This document shows, piece after piece, positions 8,404 through 16,783 of a stretch of 64,000 nt of DNA; within the stretch, counting starts at the first letter, position 1; every line of letters begins with the position of its first letter. Origin of the DNA: Chromatiaceae bacterium (lineage in GTDB: Bacteria; Pseudomonadota; Gammaproteobacteria; Chromatiales; Chromatiaceae); NCBI GenBank assembly GCA_027078745.1, contig JALWWO010000020.1:152219-216218 (forward strand). The letters run 5' to 3'. Below the pieces are notes generated by a model. That model had not been told where the DNA came from, ran no database searches, and saw only the letters and a program-made list of their open reading frames with translations. The translations under genes and the position numbers were made by a program.

Positions 8404-9070
8404 GAGGCGTACCGGAGTCCGCCACGAGGCGGCCTTGGTCCAAGGTGAGCGTGCGATAGGCTAGGGAATTGATGAGGGCGAGATCGTGGCTGGCGATCAG
8501 CAGGGTAACGCCCACCTGATTGAAGCGCTCGAACAATCCCATGATTTCCCGAGAAAGATCCGGATCCAAGTTGCCCGTGGGCTCATCCGCCAGGAGCAGG
8601 GGCGGCCGGCTCACGATAGCCCGCGCGATGCCTACCCGCTGTTGCTCCCCGCCGGACAGGGCGATGGGCTGAGTACGCTCCTTGCCCAGCAAGCCCACTT
8701 GATCCAGGGCTGCCCGCACCCGCCGGCGGATCTCCTGATGTCGCACTCCCGCTGCCACCAGGGGCAGAGCCACATTGTCGAAGACCGTGCGATCTCGAAG
8801 TAATCGATGATCTTGAAAGATCATCCCCACCCGTCTGCGGTGGAAAGACATCTGCCGCGGGCTGAGCTGGTTCAGGTTGCGGCCGTCCACGAACAATTGC
8901 CCGCGGGTGGGGGATTCCAGCCCACCGATGAGCTTGAGCAAGGTGCTCTTTCCCGCCCCCGATCGACCGGTGAGAAAGACCATTTCTCCCGAGGCGATGT
9001 GAAAGCGCAGTTCGCTGAGGGCTTCCCCGCTCAGGGGATAGCGCTTGCTCACTCGTTCGCAACGGATCAT
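8387..9070 (-). CDS. ftsE: Cell-division ATP-binding protein FtsE
   Basis: A 227-residue ABC ATPase with Walker [10 protein letters not shown] (about residue 36), Q-loop MIFQDHRLL, signature LSGGEQQR and Walker [13 protein letters not shown]. The QDHRLL stretch after the Q-loop is characteristic of FtsE. It energises FtsX at the septum. The gene lies 15 bp downstream of ftsY and overlaps ftsX, the conserved gammaproteobacterial arrangement. Confidence 0.97.
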   Translation of the reverse strand: MIRCERVSKRYPLSGEALSELRFHIASGEMVFLTGRSGAGKSTLLKLIGGLESPTRGQLFVDGRNLNQLSPRQMSFHRRRVGMIFQDHRLLRDRTVFDNVALPLVAAGVRHQEIRRRVRAALDQVGLLGKERTQPIALSGGEQQRVGIARAIVSRPPLLLADEPTGNLDPDLSREIMGLFERFNQVGVTLLIASHDLALINSLAYRTLTLDQGRLVADSGTPHAFRA

Positions 9071-9085
9071 CCCCTGGCACCGTCC

Positions 9086-10069
9086 TCAGGCCTCATCGAA
9101 AAGGGCCCGGATGAATTCATCGGGATCGAAGGGCCGGAGGTCGTCGACGGCTTCCCCGATGCCGATGAACCGGATGGGAATGCGCAGGCGCTCGGCGATG
9201 GCGAAGAGTACGCCGCCCTTAGCGGTGCCGTCCATCTTGGTGATGACTACACCAGTGAGGGGAATAGCCGCATGAAATTGCAGCGCCTGGTTCACCGCAT
9301 TTTGTCCCGTGGTGGCGTCTACCACGAGCAACACCTCGTGGGGGGCTTCCGGATCGATCTTCTTGAGCACCCGAGCGATCTTGGACAGCTCCTCCATGAG
9401 ATTCGTTTTGGTATGCAGCCGGCCCGCTGTGTCCGCGATGAGCACATCCATGCCTCGGGCGGTGGCGGCCTGCAGGGCATCGAAGATCACGGAAGCGGAA
9501 TCCGCGCCCATCTGCTGGGCGATGACGGGCACTTGGTTCCGCGCGCCCCAAGCTTGCAACTGTTCGATAGCGGCAGCGCGGAAGGTATCCCCCGCCGCCA
9601 GCATGACCCGATTGCCTTCCTGTTGCAGCCGCTTGGCCAATTTGCCGATGGTGGTAGTCTTGCCCACCCCGTTGACCCCCACCACCAAAATGACCTGGGG
9701 CTTGCCGGGCGCTGCCTGCTTCACCAACGCTTGGGCCTGCATCAGGATGCTTCGCAACTGTTCTCGCAGGGCGCGGAACAGGGCTTCTGCATCCTTCAGC
9801 TCCCGCCGCTTTACCTGTCCAGAAATCCCATCGATAATGCGCCGGGTCGCCTCGATCCCCACATCTGCAGTCAACAGCCGCGTCTCTAGCGCTTCCAGTA
9901 AGTCTTCGTCGATGCGCTTGCGACCGCGGAGCAGATCGCTGACATCCGTGTTGAGAATAGCCCGGGTGGTTGCCAATCCCTCTCGCAGGCGGGAGAACAA
10001 CCCTCCGCGCTGTTCATTCTTCTCCGATCTATCGGCGGGCGCAGGCTTTCTTTTGCCGAAACCAAACAT
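9086..10069 (-). CDS. ftsY: Signal recognition particle receptor FtsY
   Basis: A 327-residue SRP receptor GTPase that docks ribosome-SRP complexes at the membrane. Visible GTPase motifs are GVNGVGKTTTIGKLA (G1), DTAGR (G3) and TKMDGTAKGG (G4), preceded by the helical N domain. The long acidic A domain of the E. coli protein is missing: only about 25 basic and polar residues precede the N domain. It is first of the ftsY-ftsE-ftsX operon and divergent from the M16 peptidase gene. Confidence 0.97.
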   Translation of the reverse strand: MFGFGKRKPAPADRSEKNEQRGGLFSRLREGLATTRAILNTDVSDLLRGRKRIDEDLLEALETRLLTADVGIEATRRIIDGISGQVKRRELKDAEALFRALREQLRSILMQAQALVKQAAPGKPQVILVVGVNGVGKTTTIGKLAKRLQQEGNRVMLAAGDTFRAAAIEQLQAWGARNQVPVIAQQMGADSASVIFDALQAATARGMDVLIADTAGRLHTKTNLMEELSKIARVLKKIDPEAPHEVLLVVDATTGQNAVNQALQFHAAIPLTGVVITKMDGTAKGGVLFAIAERLRIPIRFIGIGEAVDDLRPFDPDEFIRALFDEA

Positions 10070-10158
10070 CGCTTTGGGAATCTGAATAGAGCCTGATCAA
10101 AATGTGGATGGAAAAGCATGCTAACAAAATCTCTATCTTACGTCTCTCGGGGGGCTTG

Positions 10159-11526
10159 ATGAAAAGCTTTATCTATTTCTTCGGCCTGTTTCTAGGTCTA
10201 ACGACTACCTCAGTCGGCAGGGCTGCCCAGGTCCAGGAACGCATCCTGGAAAATGGTCTGAAGGTCTTAGTCAAAGAAGATCACCGGGCACCCATCGTTA
10301 CCTCTCAAATCTGGTATCGGGTGGGTTCCAGCTATGAACCCGCGGGCATCACCGGCATTTCCCATCTGCTGGAGCACATGATGTTCAAGGGCACAGACCA
10401 ACTGGCACCAGGGGAATTCTCCAAGATCATCGCGGAGAACGGCGGTCAGGAAAACGCCTTCACGGGCCGAGATTACACCGCCTATTATCAGATCCTGGCG
10501 GCGGATCGGCTGCCCATCGCCTTTCAGCTCGAAGCCCAGCGCATGCGCGCGCTGCGCCTGTCGGAGGCGGAGTTCCAAAAGGAACGGGCGGTGGTTCAAG
10601 AAGAACGGCGCTGGCGCACAGAGGACGATCCCGAATCCCTGACCTTCGAGCAGTTCAACGCGAACGCCTATGTAACTTCGCCCTATCGGAATCCGGTCAT
10701 CGGTTGGAACAGCGATCTGGAAGGATTGACCCTGGCAGATCTGCAAGACTGGTATCGCAAATGGTATGCCCCGAACAATGCGACCCTGGTGGTGGTGGGC
10801 GATGTGAAGCCGGAAGCCGTCTTCCAGCTCGCCGAACGCTATTTCGGTCCCTTGCCTCGGGAGGAGATCCAGCCGCCCCGCTGCTGTGCAGAGCCTGCGC
10901 AGCTCGGGGAAAAGCGCCTGATCGTTCGGGCACCGGCGAGAGAACCCTATATTCTTCTGGGCTACAAGGCCACCGCCCTGGGCCATGGGTCAGCGGATTG
11001 GGAACCCTACGCCCTGGAAATGCTCGCCTCTGTGCTGGATGGGGGTTCGAGCGCTCGCCTGAGTCGGGAATTGATCCGAGGCCGTCAGATCGCCGCTTCC
11101 GCCGGCGCCAGCTACAGCGCCTTCAGCCGGTTGCCCGGGCTGTTCCTCTTAGATGGCCTGCCCGCGAAGGGGCATAGCATCCAGGAGTTGGAACAGGCCC
11201 TGCGCCAGCAGATCCGGCAGTTGCGGGAAACCCTGGTGTCTCCAGCGGAGCTGGCCCGCATCCGCACCCAGTTGATCGCTGCAAAGCTCTATCAGAAGGA
11301 CTCTGTCTATGCCCAGGCGGTGGAACTGGGTCGGTTGGAGAGCCTGGGGTTGGGCTGGCAGCTGGCGGAAACCTATGTGGAACAGCTCAGCCGCATTACG
11401 CCGGAGCAGATTCGCGCGGTCGCCCGCAAGTATCTGATCTCGAAAAATTTGACCGTTGCTGTGCTGGAACCCCAGCCCTTGGGGGATTCCGAGCCAATAC
11501 CTGGAGGACCAGCCCATGTCCGCTAA
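10159..11526 (+). CDS. M16 (pitrilysin) family zinc peptidase, catalytic subunit
   Basis: A 455-residue exported peptidase. The start at 10159 was chosen because it begins the signal peptide MKSFIYFFGLFLGLTTTSVG; an upstream in-frame ATG would add a polar stretch before it. The inverted zinc motif is present as HLLEH, in ISHLLEHMMFKG, with the downstream glutamate in a region reading NAFTGRDYTAYY. The gene overlaps the next M16 gene by 11 bp. The pair resembles periplasmic two-subunit M16 peptidases in which one subunit is catalytic and the other binds substrate. Confidence 0.9.
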   Translation: MKSFIYFFGLFLGLTTTSVGRAAQVQERILENGLKVLVKEDHRAPIVTSQIWYRVGSSYEPAGITGISHLLEHMMFKGTDQLAPGEFSKIIAENGGQENAFTGRDYTAYYQILAADRLPIAFQLEAQRMRALRLSEAEFQKERAVVQEERRWRTEDDPESLTFEQFNANAYVTSPYRNPVIGWNSDLEGLTLADLQDWYRKWYAPNNATLVVVGDVKPEAVFQLAERYFGPLPREEIQPPRCCAEPAQLGEKRLIVRAPAREPYILLGYKATALGHGSADWEPYALEMLASVLDGGSSARLSRELIRGRQIAASAGASYSAFSRLPGLFLLDGLPAKGHSIQELEQALRQQIRQLRETLVSPAELARIRTQLIAAKLYQKDSVYAQAVELGRLESLGLGWQLAETYVEQLSRITPEQIRAVARKYLISKNLTVAVLEPQPLGDSEPIPGGPAHVR

Positions 11527-12841
11527 AATCCCTTTCCCCCGCTGGCTCCTGCCCTGGAGCTTCCTGCTCTTTCTCAGCACGGTGCAAGCGGGTGTACCCA
11601 TTCAGTCCTGGCAGACGAGCCGAGGCACCCCCGTGCTGTTCGTCGCAACGCATGACCTGCCCATTTTGGATGTTCGGGTAGTCTTCCGCGGGGGCAGCGC
11701 CCGAGAGGGGAGCAAGGCGGGGCTTGCGGTGCTCACGGCCAATCTCCTCACCCAGGGGGCGGGACCCTGGGATGCGGACGCTCTCGCAGAGCGCTTGGAA
11801 TCCCTGGGGGCGGAGCTGGACACCGGCGCCCTGCGGGATATGGCCTATGCATCCCTGCGCACCCTGAGCCAACCCCAGACTCGGGCGTCGGCGGTGGAAA
11901 TCCTGATGCAGGTGCTCGCCAATCCTCAGTTCCGGGAAGAGGATTTCCGGCGGGTGCAGCGCAACACCCTCATCCGCCTGCGGCGCGATGAGCAAGACCC
12001 GGGGGTTCTGGGTCGGAAAGCCCTGTATCGACTGATCTACGGCGATCATCCCTATGGTTCCCATCCGGAAGGCACGTTGGAAAGCGTGGCCGCCCTGACG
12101 CGAGAGGACGTGATCGCCTTTCATCGCCGCTTTTACTGCGCGGAAAATGCAGTGCTGGCCCTCGTGGGGGATCTGAACCGAGGGGAAGCGGAACAGCTTG
12201 CGGAACAGCTGACCGCTGCGCTGCCCCCGGGAGAAGCAGCTCCTCCGCTGCCACCGGTGCCCGATCTTCCCGAGGCAGTCCAGGAACGGATTCCCTTCCC
12301 CGCCACCCAAACCCATATCTATCTGGGACAGTCCGGCATGAAGCGAGGTGATCCCGACTATTTCCCCCTCTATGTGGGCAATCACATTCTGGGAGGCAGC
12401 GGGCTGGTCTCCCTGCTCATGGAAGAGATTCGGGAGAAGCGGGGGCTTTCCTACAGCGTGTCCAGCCGGTTTATTCCCATGGAGGCGCGCGGCCCCTTCA
12501 TCCTCGGCTTGTCCACCAAGAACGATCAGGCGGAACAGGCCCAAGCGCTCCTTCTGGAAACCCTGAAACGCTTCCGCAGCCAGGGACCCACGGAGAAGGA
12601 ATTGGAAGCGGCGGTGAAGAACCTCACCGGCGGCTTCCCCCTGCGCATCGCCAGCAATCGGAAGATCGTGCAGTATCTCGCCATGATGGCCTTCTATCAT
12701 CTGCCCTTGGATTACCTGGATACCTTCAGCGATCGAGTGGCAGCAGTAACGCCGGAAGCCATCCGAGAGGCCTTTCAGCGCCGCATCCATCCCCAGCGGC
12801 TGGCGACAGTCATCGTGGGACCAGCACCGAAGAACCCCTGA
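11516..12841 (+). CDS. M16 family peptidase-like protein, non-catalytic subunit
   Basis: A 441-residue M16-fold protein starting at 11516, preceded by GGAGG at 11503-11507. It has a signal peptide (MSAKIPFPRWLLPWSFLLFL). The position that holds HxxEH in the catalytic partner reads NLLTQ here, so zinc cannot be bound in the usual way. The Arg-Tyr substrate-binding pair (REKRGLSYSV) is kept. This matches the regulatory or substrate-binding subunit of heterodimeric M16 peptidases. It is translationally coupled to the catalytic gene and to rsmD (ATGA overlap). Confidence 0.88.
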   Translation: MSAKIPFPRWLLPWSFLLFLSTVQAGVPIQSWQTSRGTPVLFVATHDLPILDVRVVFRGGSAREGSKAGLAVLTANLLTQGAGPWDADALAERLESLGAELDTGALRDMAYASLRTLSQPQTRASAVEILMQVLANPQFREEDFRRVQRNTLIRLRRDEQDPGVLGRKALYRLIYGDHPYGSHPEGTLESVAALTREDVIAFHRRFYCAENAVLALVGDLNRGEAEQLAEQLTAALPPGEAAPPLPPVPDLPEAVQERIPFPATQTHIYLGQSGMKRGDPDYFPLYVGNHILGGSGLVSLLMEEIREKRGLSYSVSSRFIPMEARGPFILGLSTKNDQAEQAQALLLETLKRFRSQGPTEKELEAAVKNLTGGFPLRIASNRKIVQYLAMMAFYHLPLDYLDTFSDRVAAVTPEAIREAFQRRIHPQRLATVIVGPAPKNP

Positions 12842-13395
12842 TGAGGAAGGGGGTGCGCATCATTGGGGGCGCCCATCGGGGACGCCGTCTGAAGGTGCCC
12901 GCCGGCGTCGAGGTGCGGCCCACCGCGGATCGCGTGCGGGAAACCCTGTTCAACTGGCTCGCCCCGCAGCTGCCCGGGGCCCGCTGTCTGGATCTCTTCG
13001 CCGGCAGCGGGGCGCTGGGCTTGGAGGCCGCTTCTCGAGGGGCGGGAGAAGTGGTGCTGGTGGATCGATCACCCAAGGTGGTTCGGATGCTGGAGAGGCA
13101 CATTCAGTTGCTGGGCCTGACAGGCGTGCAAGCACATCGGGCGGATGCTCTGGCTTGGCTAGATCGAGAAGACAACCCCTTTGATCTCGTCTTCTTAGAT
13201 CCGCCCTTTCGCGCCATGCTCTTGCCCGCGCTGTTCTCCCGATTGTCCGCCAAGCACTGGTTATCTCCCGGGGCGCAGCTCTACTTTGAATTGCCCGCGC
13301 ATGGAGCGCTGCCCCCCTTGCCGCCGAACTGGTCTCTGTACCGAGATCGGCGCGCGGGTCAGGTCCGCTTCGGCCTGATCCAGTTAACTGCGTAG
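12841..13395 (+). CDS. rsmD: 16S rRNA (guanine(966)-N2)-methyltransferase RsmD
   Basis: A 184-residue SAM-dependent methyltransferase. The N-terminal RIIGGAHRGRRLKVP and the RPTADRVRETLFNWL motif are characteristic of RsmD. The SAM site is DLFAGSGALGLEA and the catalytic motif is VFLDPPF. It methylates G966 in helix 31 of 16S rRNA. The gene begins at the stop of the second M16 gene and precedes a small membrane protein gene by 9 bp. Confidence 0.95.
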   Translation: MRKGVRIIGGAHRGRRLKVPAGVEVRPTADRVRETLFNWLAPQLPGARCLDLFAGSGALGLEAASRGAGEVVLVDRSPKVVRMLERHIQLLGLTGVQAHRADALAWLDREDNPFDLVFLDPPFRAMLLPALFSRLSAKHWLSPGAQLYFELPAHGALPPLPPNWSLYRDRRAGQVRFGLIQLTA

Positions 13396-13404
13396 GACAG
13401 GGCG

Positions 13405-13764
13405 ATGTTCGGGAAAATACTTCTCACCCTGGCGGTGATCTTGGGAGCCTATTGGTTTCTCCGAAGGCGGAGATCCCCCCTTTCTCCGCCTCCATCCAAA
13501 CCGGCGCCTCCCTGGGTGCGCATCTTCGCCTATGGCCTCTCAGGGTTTTTCCTCGCTAGCAGCTTGCTCTGGCTCTACGAGGATTGGGAAAAGGATCGGG
13601 AAATTCTGCAAGTAGAAGTCATCAATGCCAACACTGGTGGCCTCACCCGGTATCTGGCGAGGCGGGGAGACATTCAGGGGCGACAATTCCGCACCCTGGA
13701 CGGTCAATGGGTGAATTTGGCGGAAATCGAACGGATGATCCTGCGGCCTGTGGATGCGCCCTAG
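13405..13764 (+). CDS. Small membrane protein of unknown function
   Basis: A 119-residue protein that I do not recognise. Residues 3-19 form a transmembrane helix, followed by an Arg-rich and Pro-rich linker (RRRRSPLSPPPSKPAPP). A second helix lies at about residues 42-60, and the C-terminal part is soluble (EVINANTGGLTRYLARRGD; RTLDGQWVNLAEIERMIL). It follows rsmD by 9 bp and is probably co-transcribed with it. It overlaps the end of the convergent oxygenase gene by four bases. Confidence 0.7.
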   Translation: MFGKILLTLAVILGAYWFLRRRRSPLSPPPSKPAPPWVRIFAYGLSGFFLASSLLWLYEDWEKDREILQVEVINANTGGLTRYLARRGDIQGRQFRTLDGQWVNLAEIERMILRPVDAP

Positions 13765-14291
13765 CCCGCAAGCCCTAGATTAAAAGCGAGGGAGAGCCGA
13801 GGATGGGCGCTGCGATTTTCTTCCACCCGATGGGGTAGAGAAGGGGGAAAGAAGAAGAAATGGCCTTCCCGGGACTGGGCGCGAATCTGCAAGGCACCGT
13901 CCCGCAGGATGAGCGCGCCGGAATCCTCAGGCACTCGCACGTAATAGACACCGGAGAGCAGTTCATCTCCTTCTTCGTGAACATGTTCTGTAGTGCTTTG
14001 CCCGGGCTCCTGGAGGTTCAGCCAACCCCCGATGCGCAGGGGTTGTTGGATGCCGAGGATCTGCCGAGCACAGGATTCCGCATATCGCAGTACCTGTTCC
14101 ACCTCGGGAATCTGCCCGGGCTTTAAGTAGAGATTTTCATAACGGCCGTGAAAAAAATGGGTGCGGGCCGCGAAATCCGTTGCTTCAAGCCGTCGAAATG
14201 CATTCCAGATCCGCGCATTGACAGCTTCCGCATCCGGCAAGGCGCTGCCGTAGAGGGGGGTGCTTTTCCAAAGATTGGGATCGTTCGCCAT
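13761..14291 (-). CDS. Putative 2-oxoglutarate/Fe(II) oxygenase (TIGR02466/PF13759 type)
   Basis: A 176-residue protein of the double-stranded beta-helix dioxygenase type. The segment TEHVHEEGDELLSGVYYVRV holds the likely first iron ligand(s). The segment FFFPPSLPHRVEENRS holds the C-terminal histidine. RLSLAFNLGL ends the fold with the arginine/asparagine region expected to contact 2-oxoglutarate. The substrate is unknown. The gene stands alone between a convergent small membrane protein gene and the divergent tRNA-Arg, whose promoter starts at its first codon. Confidence 0.78.
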   Translation of the reverse strand: MANDPNLWKSTPLYGSALPDAEAVNARIWNAFRRLEATDFAARTHFFHGRYENLYLKPGQIPEVEQVLRYAESCARQILGIQQPLRIGGWLNLQEPGQSTTEHVHEEGDELLSGVYYVRVPEDSGALILRDGALQIRAQSREGHFFFFPPSLPHRVEENRSAHPRLSLAFNLGLAG

Positions 14292-14318
14292 GACAGCCAG
14301 AATCTTGGGAAGTAAAAT
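14290..14318 (+). promoter_or_regulatory. Sigma70-type promoter for tRNA-Arg
   Basis: ATGACA at 14290-14295 (5/6 to TTGACA) and TAAAAT at 14313-14318 (5/6 to TATAAT) are separated by exactly 17 bp. The predicted start near 14325 lies only a few bases before the tRNA 5' end. It overlaps the first codon of the divergent oxygenase gene. Confidence 0.7.
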
Positions 14319-14328
14319 AAAGCGCTTC

Positions 14329-14405
<77 letters not shown>

Positions 14406-14406
14406 A

Positions 14407-15102
14407 TCAGCGGTGTTGAAAAAACCGATACCCCTCATAGGATAGCAATGCCCCATCCGGTAGGATCTGCAGCACCTGAATCCCAGTTCTCGTCCGCTGG
14501 CCTTCCCGCAGCTTTCTCCCGTTGATGAGCACAAATCGCTCGGCGGGATCTGTATCGTACCGATGCACCGTCATGAGAAAGGCGGGCAAGCGCGCCCGAA
14601 TCGTTTCGGGTAACTGGCGTGCTTCCGGCGGGGGAGGCGCTTCAGAAACTTCAGATTCCGGAGAAAAACGGCGTTTGAAGGCTTCGATCTCCGCCCGAAG
14701 GTCCTCCGGTACTTGCAGCTTGGATTCCACCGACGGTGGGAACGCTTCTTCCCAAGTCGTTCCTTCTGGAGCTTTTTCCGCCATGGGCGGGGGGGGTTCC
14801 CGCCTGGGAACCGGTTTCGGGGGAATCGGTTGGGCCGGTTCGGCGGGCAGTTTCTCCGGCGCGGCGGGATGTACCTGAAAGGGAGAGACCTGGAGCGCGG
14901 GTTTTCTGGGCAGTGGTTCCCGAAAGGCCGCATAGAGCGCGATGAGCACGGCAAGCCCGGCCAAGATCACCGCAGCCAATCCCCAATAGGGAATCCTCTG
15001 GGGCTCCGCAGACTCCAACATGGGCAACCGTTCCAGGGTGGGCACCTGGCCCAGATTGCGTTCCCGCTGGGATTTCTTCAAGGCTTCAAGGATGTAGGAC
15101 AT
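14407..15102 (-). CDS. GspB-like type II secretion assembly protein
   Basis: A 231-residue bitopic membrane protein. The start MSYILEALKKSQRERNLG is the hallmark of GspB/ExeB-type proteins. A transmembrane helix follows at about residues 40-60, then a long proline-rich periplasmic linker (about residues 70-130). The C-terminal domain (about 165-231) contains LINGRKLREGQR and ends near LLSYEGYRFFQ. GspA and GspB help insert the type II secretin through peptidoglycan. The GspA-like gene is three bases upstream. No core gsp genes are in the window. Confidence 0.86.
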   Translation of the reverse strand: MSYILEALKKSQRERNLGQVPTLERLPMLESAEPQRIPYWGLAAVILAGLAVLIALYAAFREPLPRKPALQVSPFQVHPAAPEKLPAEPAQPIPPKPVPRREPPPPMAEKAPEGTTWEEAFPPSVESKLQVPEDLRAEIEAFKRRFSPESEVSEAPPPPEARQLPETIRARLPAFLMTVHRYDTDPAERFVLINGRKLREGQRTRTGIQVLQILPDGALLSYEGYRFFQHR

Positions 15103-15105
15103 GCT

Positions 15106-16758
15106 TCAGCCTCCTGCGTTCAAATGGGGCGGTCCCGGCATGTTCACCGCATTGTGCAATCGGATCAGGGTGCGCGGCCCTGCGATGCCGTCCACTTTCA
15201 AACCCGATTGCTGCTGGAAAGCACGCACCGCCCGATCCAACTGGGCATCGAAGCGGCCAGACTCCTGATCCTCCAAACCTAAGCCAGGCACCTGAGCGAG
15301 CAGTTTCCGCAGCCAGCGCACTGCCTGGGGAGAAGCGCTCGGGCCGATGACTTGGGTACCGATGGGCGGCGGCTGCCAGATGAGCAGATAATCCCCCGTC
15401 CAGAGGGGATCCAGATCCCTGAGGGCGATGGTTTGGGGTCCGTCGGGGAAGTCCAGCACCGCATATTCCGCCTGCAGGGCGCTCAGGGCTGCATAACCCG
15501 AATTGCCCCGCTCATCTTGCAGCTTCAACAGGGCGGGGCGATCGAAGTCCCGCACTCGGCTCCAACCCCCCTGATCTGCTTCGCAGGCTAAGCCAAAGCG
15601 TTGGATGCGTTCACAGGGGGGTTCTGTTCCTAGCTCACCCAAAGCTACCCCCCAATGCTGCAACATCAGGCGCATGGCGGTCTCCCGATCCAAGAACAGC
15701 TCGGCGGAGATCAGGGGGCTTTGCTGGGGCGATTGGGCGATCTGGGGAGAAGGTTCCGATGGGTTCGGGGGCGCAGCCATTGGCACCAGATCCAACGGCG
15801 CGAGCACTTTTGTCAAAGGTGCTCGCCATTCGGGCATCTCCTGCCAGGCTAGGCGCAGCCAGAGCAGGACAGCACTGAATACCAGGATCACCGCTGCACC
15901 CTTTTTGAGCCCGGGCCAAAGCGCTTCCCATCGAGCTGCCAAGGAACTGGAATGGCCTCGGATCTCGGAAGCTGCTTTGTTCACGATGGCGCGGGTCACC
16001 AAGGGGCTGCGGGTGACGCTGGCGCCGAGCAAGGCCCGGTCGCAGAGGATATTGATGAGGCGGGGCACACCGCCGGAGAAGCGATGCACTGCTTTCAGGG
16101 CGCTTCGGGTGAACAATGGATGTTCCACCCCAGCCACCGCAAGCCGATGGCGCACATAGGCGGCGGTGTCTCGGGCGTTAAAGGGTCGGAGATGATAGCG
16201 GGCGGTGATCCGCTGGTTCACTTGCCGGAGATTGGGTTGCTGCAGCAGGGTGCGCAGCTCCGGTTGGCCAACTAGGAAGATTTGCAGCAGCTTATGCTTG
16301 GGGGTTTCCAGATTGGTGAGCAGTCGAATCTGTTCCAGGACCCGAGGTTGCAGGCTCTGGGCCTCGTCAATGACGAGCACCGGCCGCTTCCCTCGGGCGT
16401 GGGCGTCCAGGAGGAATTGATTAAGCCGATCCAGCAATTGCTTGATGGTCCGGTCGTCCTCGGACAGCTCGATGCGAAACTCATCGCAGATGCTCTGTAA
16501 GAGCTCCGTAGCGGTCATGGCCGGATTCAGAATGAGGGCGAGTTCCACTTGTTCCGGTAGCTGTTCCAGAAAAGCCCGGCAAATGGTGGTCTTGCCCGTG
16601 CCCACCTCGCCGGTGAGCAGCACGAAGCCCCCGTTCTCCCCGGCCCCATAGATCAGATGAGCCAAAGCCTCCTGGTGCTGCTCGCTGAGGAACAGATACT
16701 GGGGATCCGGGGTGATGGAGAAGCTCGGTTCCTTCAGACCGAAATACTTCGCATACAT
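15106..16758 (-). CDS. GspA/ExeA-like AAA ATPase with peptidoglycan-binding domain
   Basis: A 550-residue protein starting at MYAKYFGLKEPSFSITPDP, the canonical ExeA N-terminus; the longer frame adds a low-complexity Arg-rich stretch that is not real. The AAA domain (residues 1-270) shows Walker A GEVGTGKTT and Walker B VLVIDEAQ. A transmembrane helix lies at about residues 285-305. The periplasmic part ends in a PG_binding_1 domain (GRFDAQLDRAVRAFQQQSGL, GIAGPRTLIRLH). It pairs with the GspB-like protein encoded three bases downstream. The pair probably supports secretin assembly or another trans-envelope machine. Confidence 0.88.
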   Translation of the reverse strand: MYAKYFGLKEPSFSITPDPQYLFLSEQHQEALAHLIYGAGENGGFVLLTGEVGTGKTTICRAFLEQLPEQVELALILNPAMTATELLQSICDEFRIELSEDDRTIKQLLDRLNQFLLDAHARGKRPVLVIDEAQSLQPRVLEQIRLLTNLETPKHKLLQIFLVGQPELRTLLQQPNLRQVNQRITARYHLRPFNARDTAAYVRHRLAVAGVEHPLFTRSALKAVHRFSGGVPRLINILCDRALLGASVTRSPLVTRAIVNKAASEIRGHSSSLAARWEALWPGLKKGAAVILVFSAVLLWLRLAWQEMPEWRAPLTKVLAPLDLVPMAAPPNPSEPSPQIAQSPQQSPLISAELFLDRETAMRLMLQHWGVALGELGTEPPCERIQRFGLACEADQGGWSRVRDFDRPALLKLQDERGNSGYAALSALQAEYAVLDFPDGPQTIALRDLDPLWTGDYLLIWQPPPIGTQVIGPSASPQAVRWLRKLLAQVPGLGLEDQESGRFDAQLDRAVRAFQQQSGLKVDGIAGPRTLIRLHNAVNMPGPPHLNAGG

Positions 16759-16783
16759 GAGCCCAGAAATCCGGCAGGCTCGA

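Noticed and set aside
8807-9889. 360-codon plus-strand frame across ftsE and ftsY
   Set aside because: It crosses two certain genes in antisense and shows no domain or signal peptide.
11396-12790. Long open frame (464 codons) on the minus strand opposite the second M16 gene
   Set aside because: It is antisense to a gene with clear family motifs and a signal peptide, and its own protein shows no recognisable domain; it arises from the GC-rich codon pattern.
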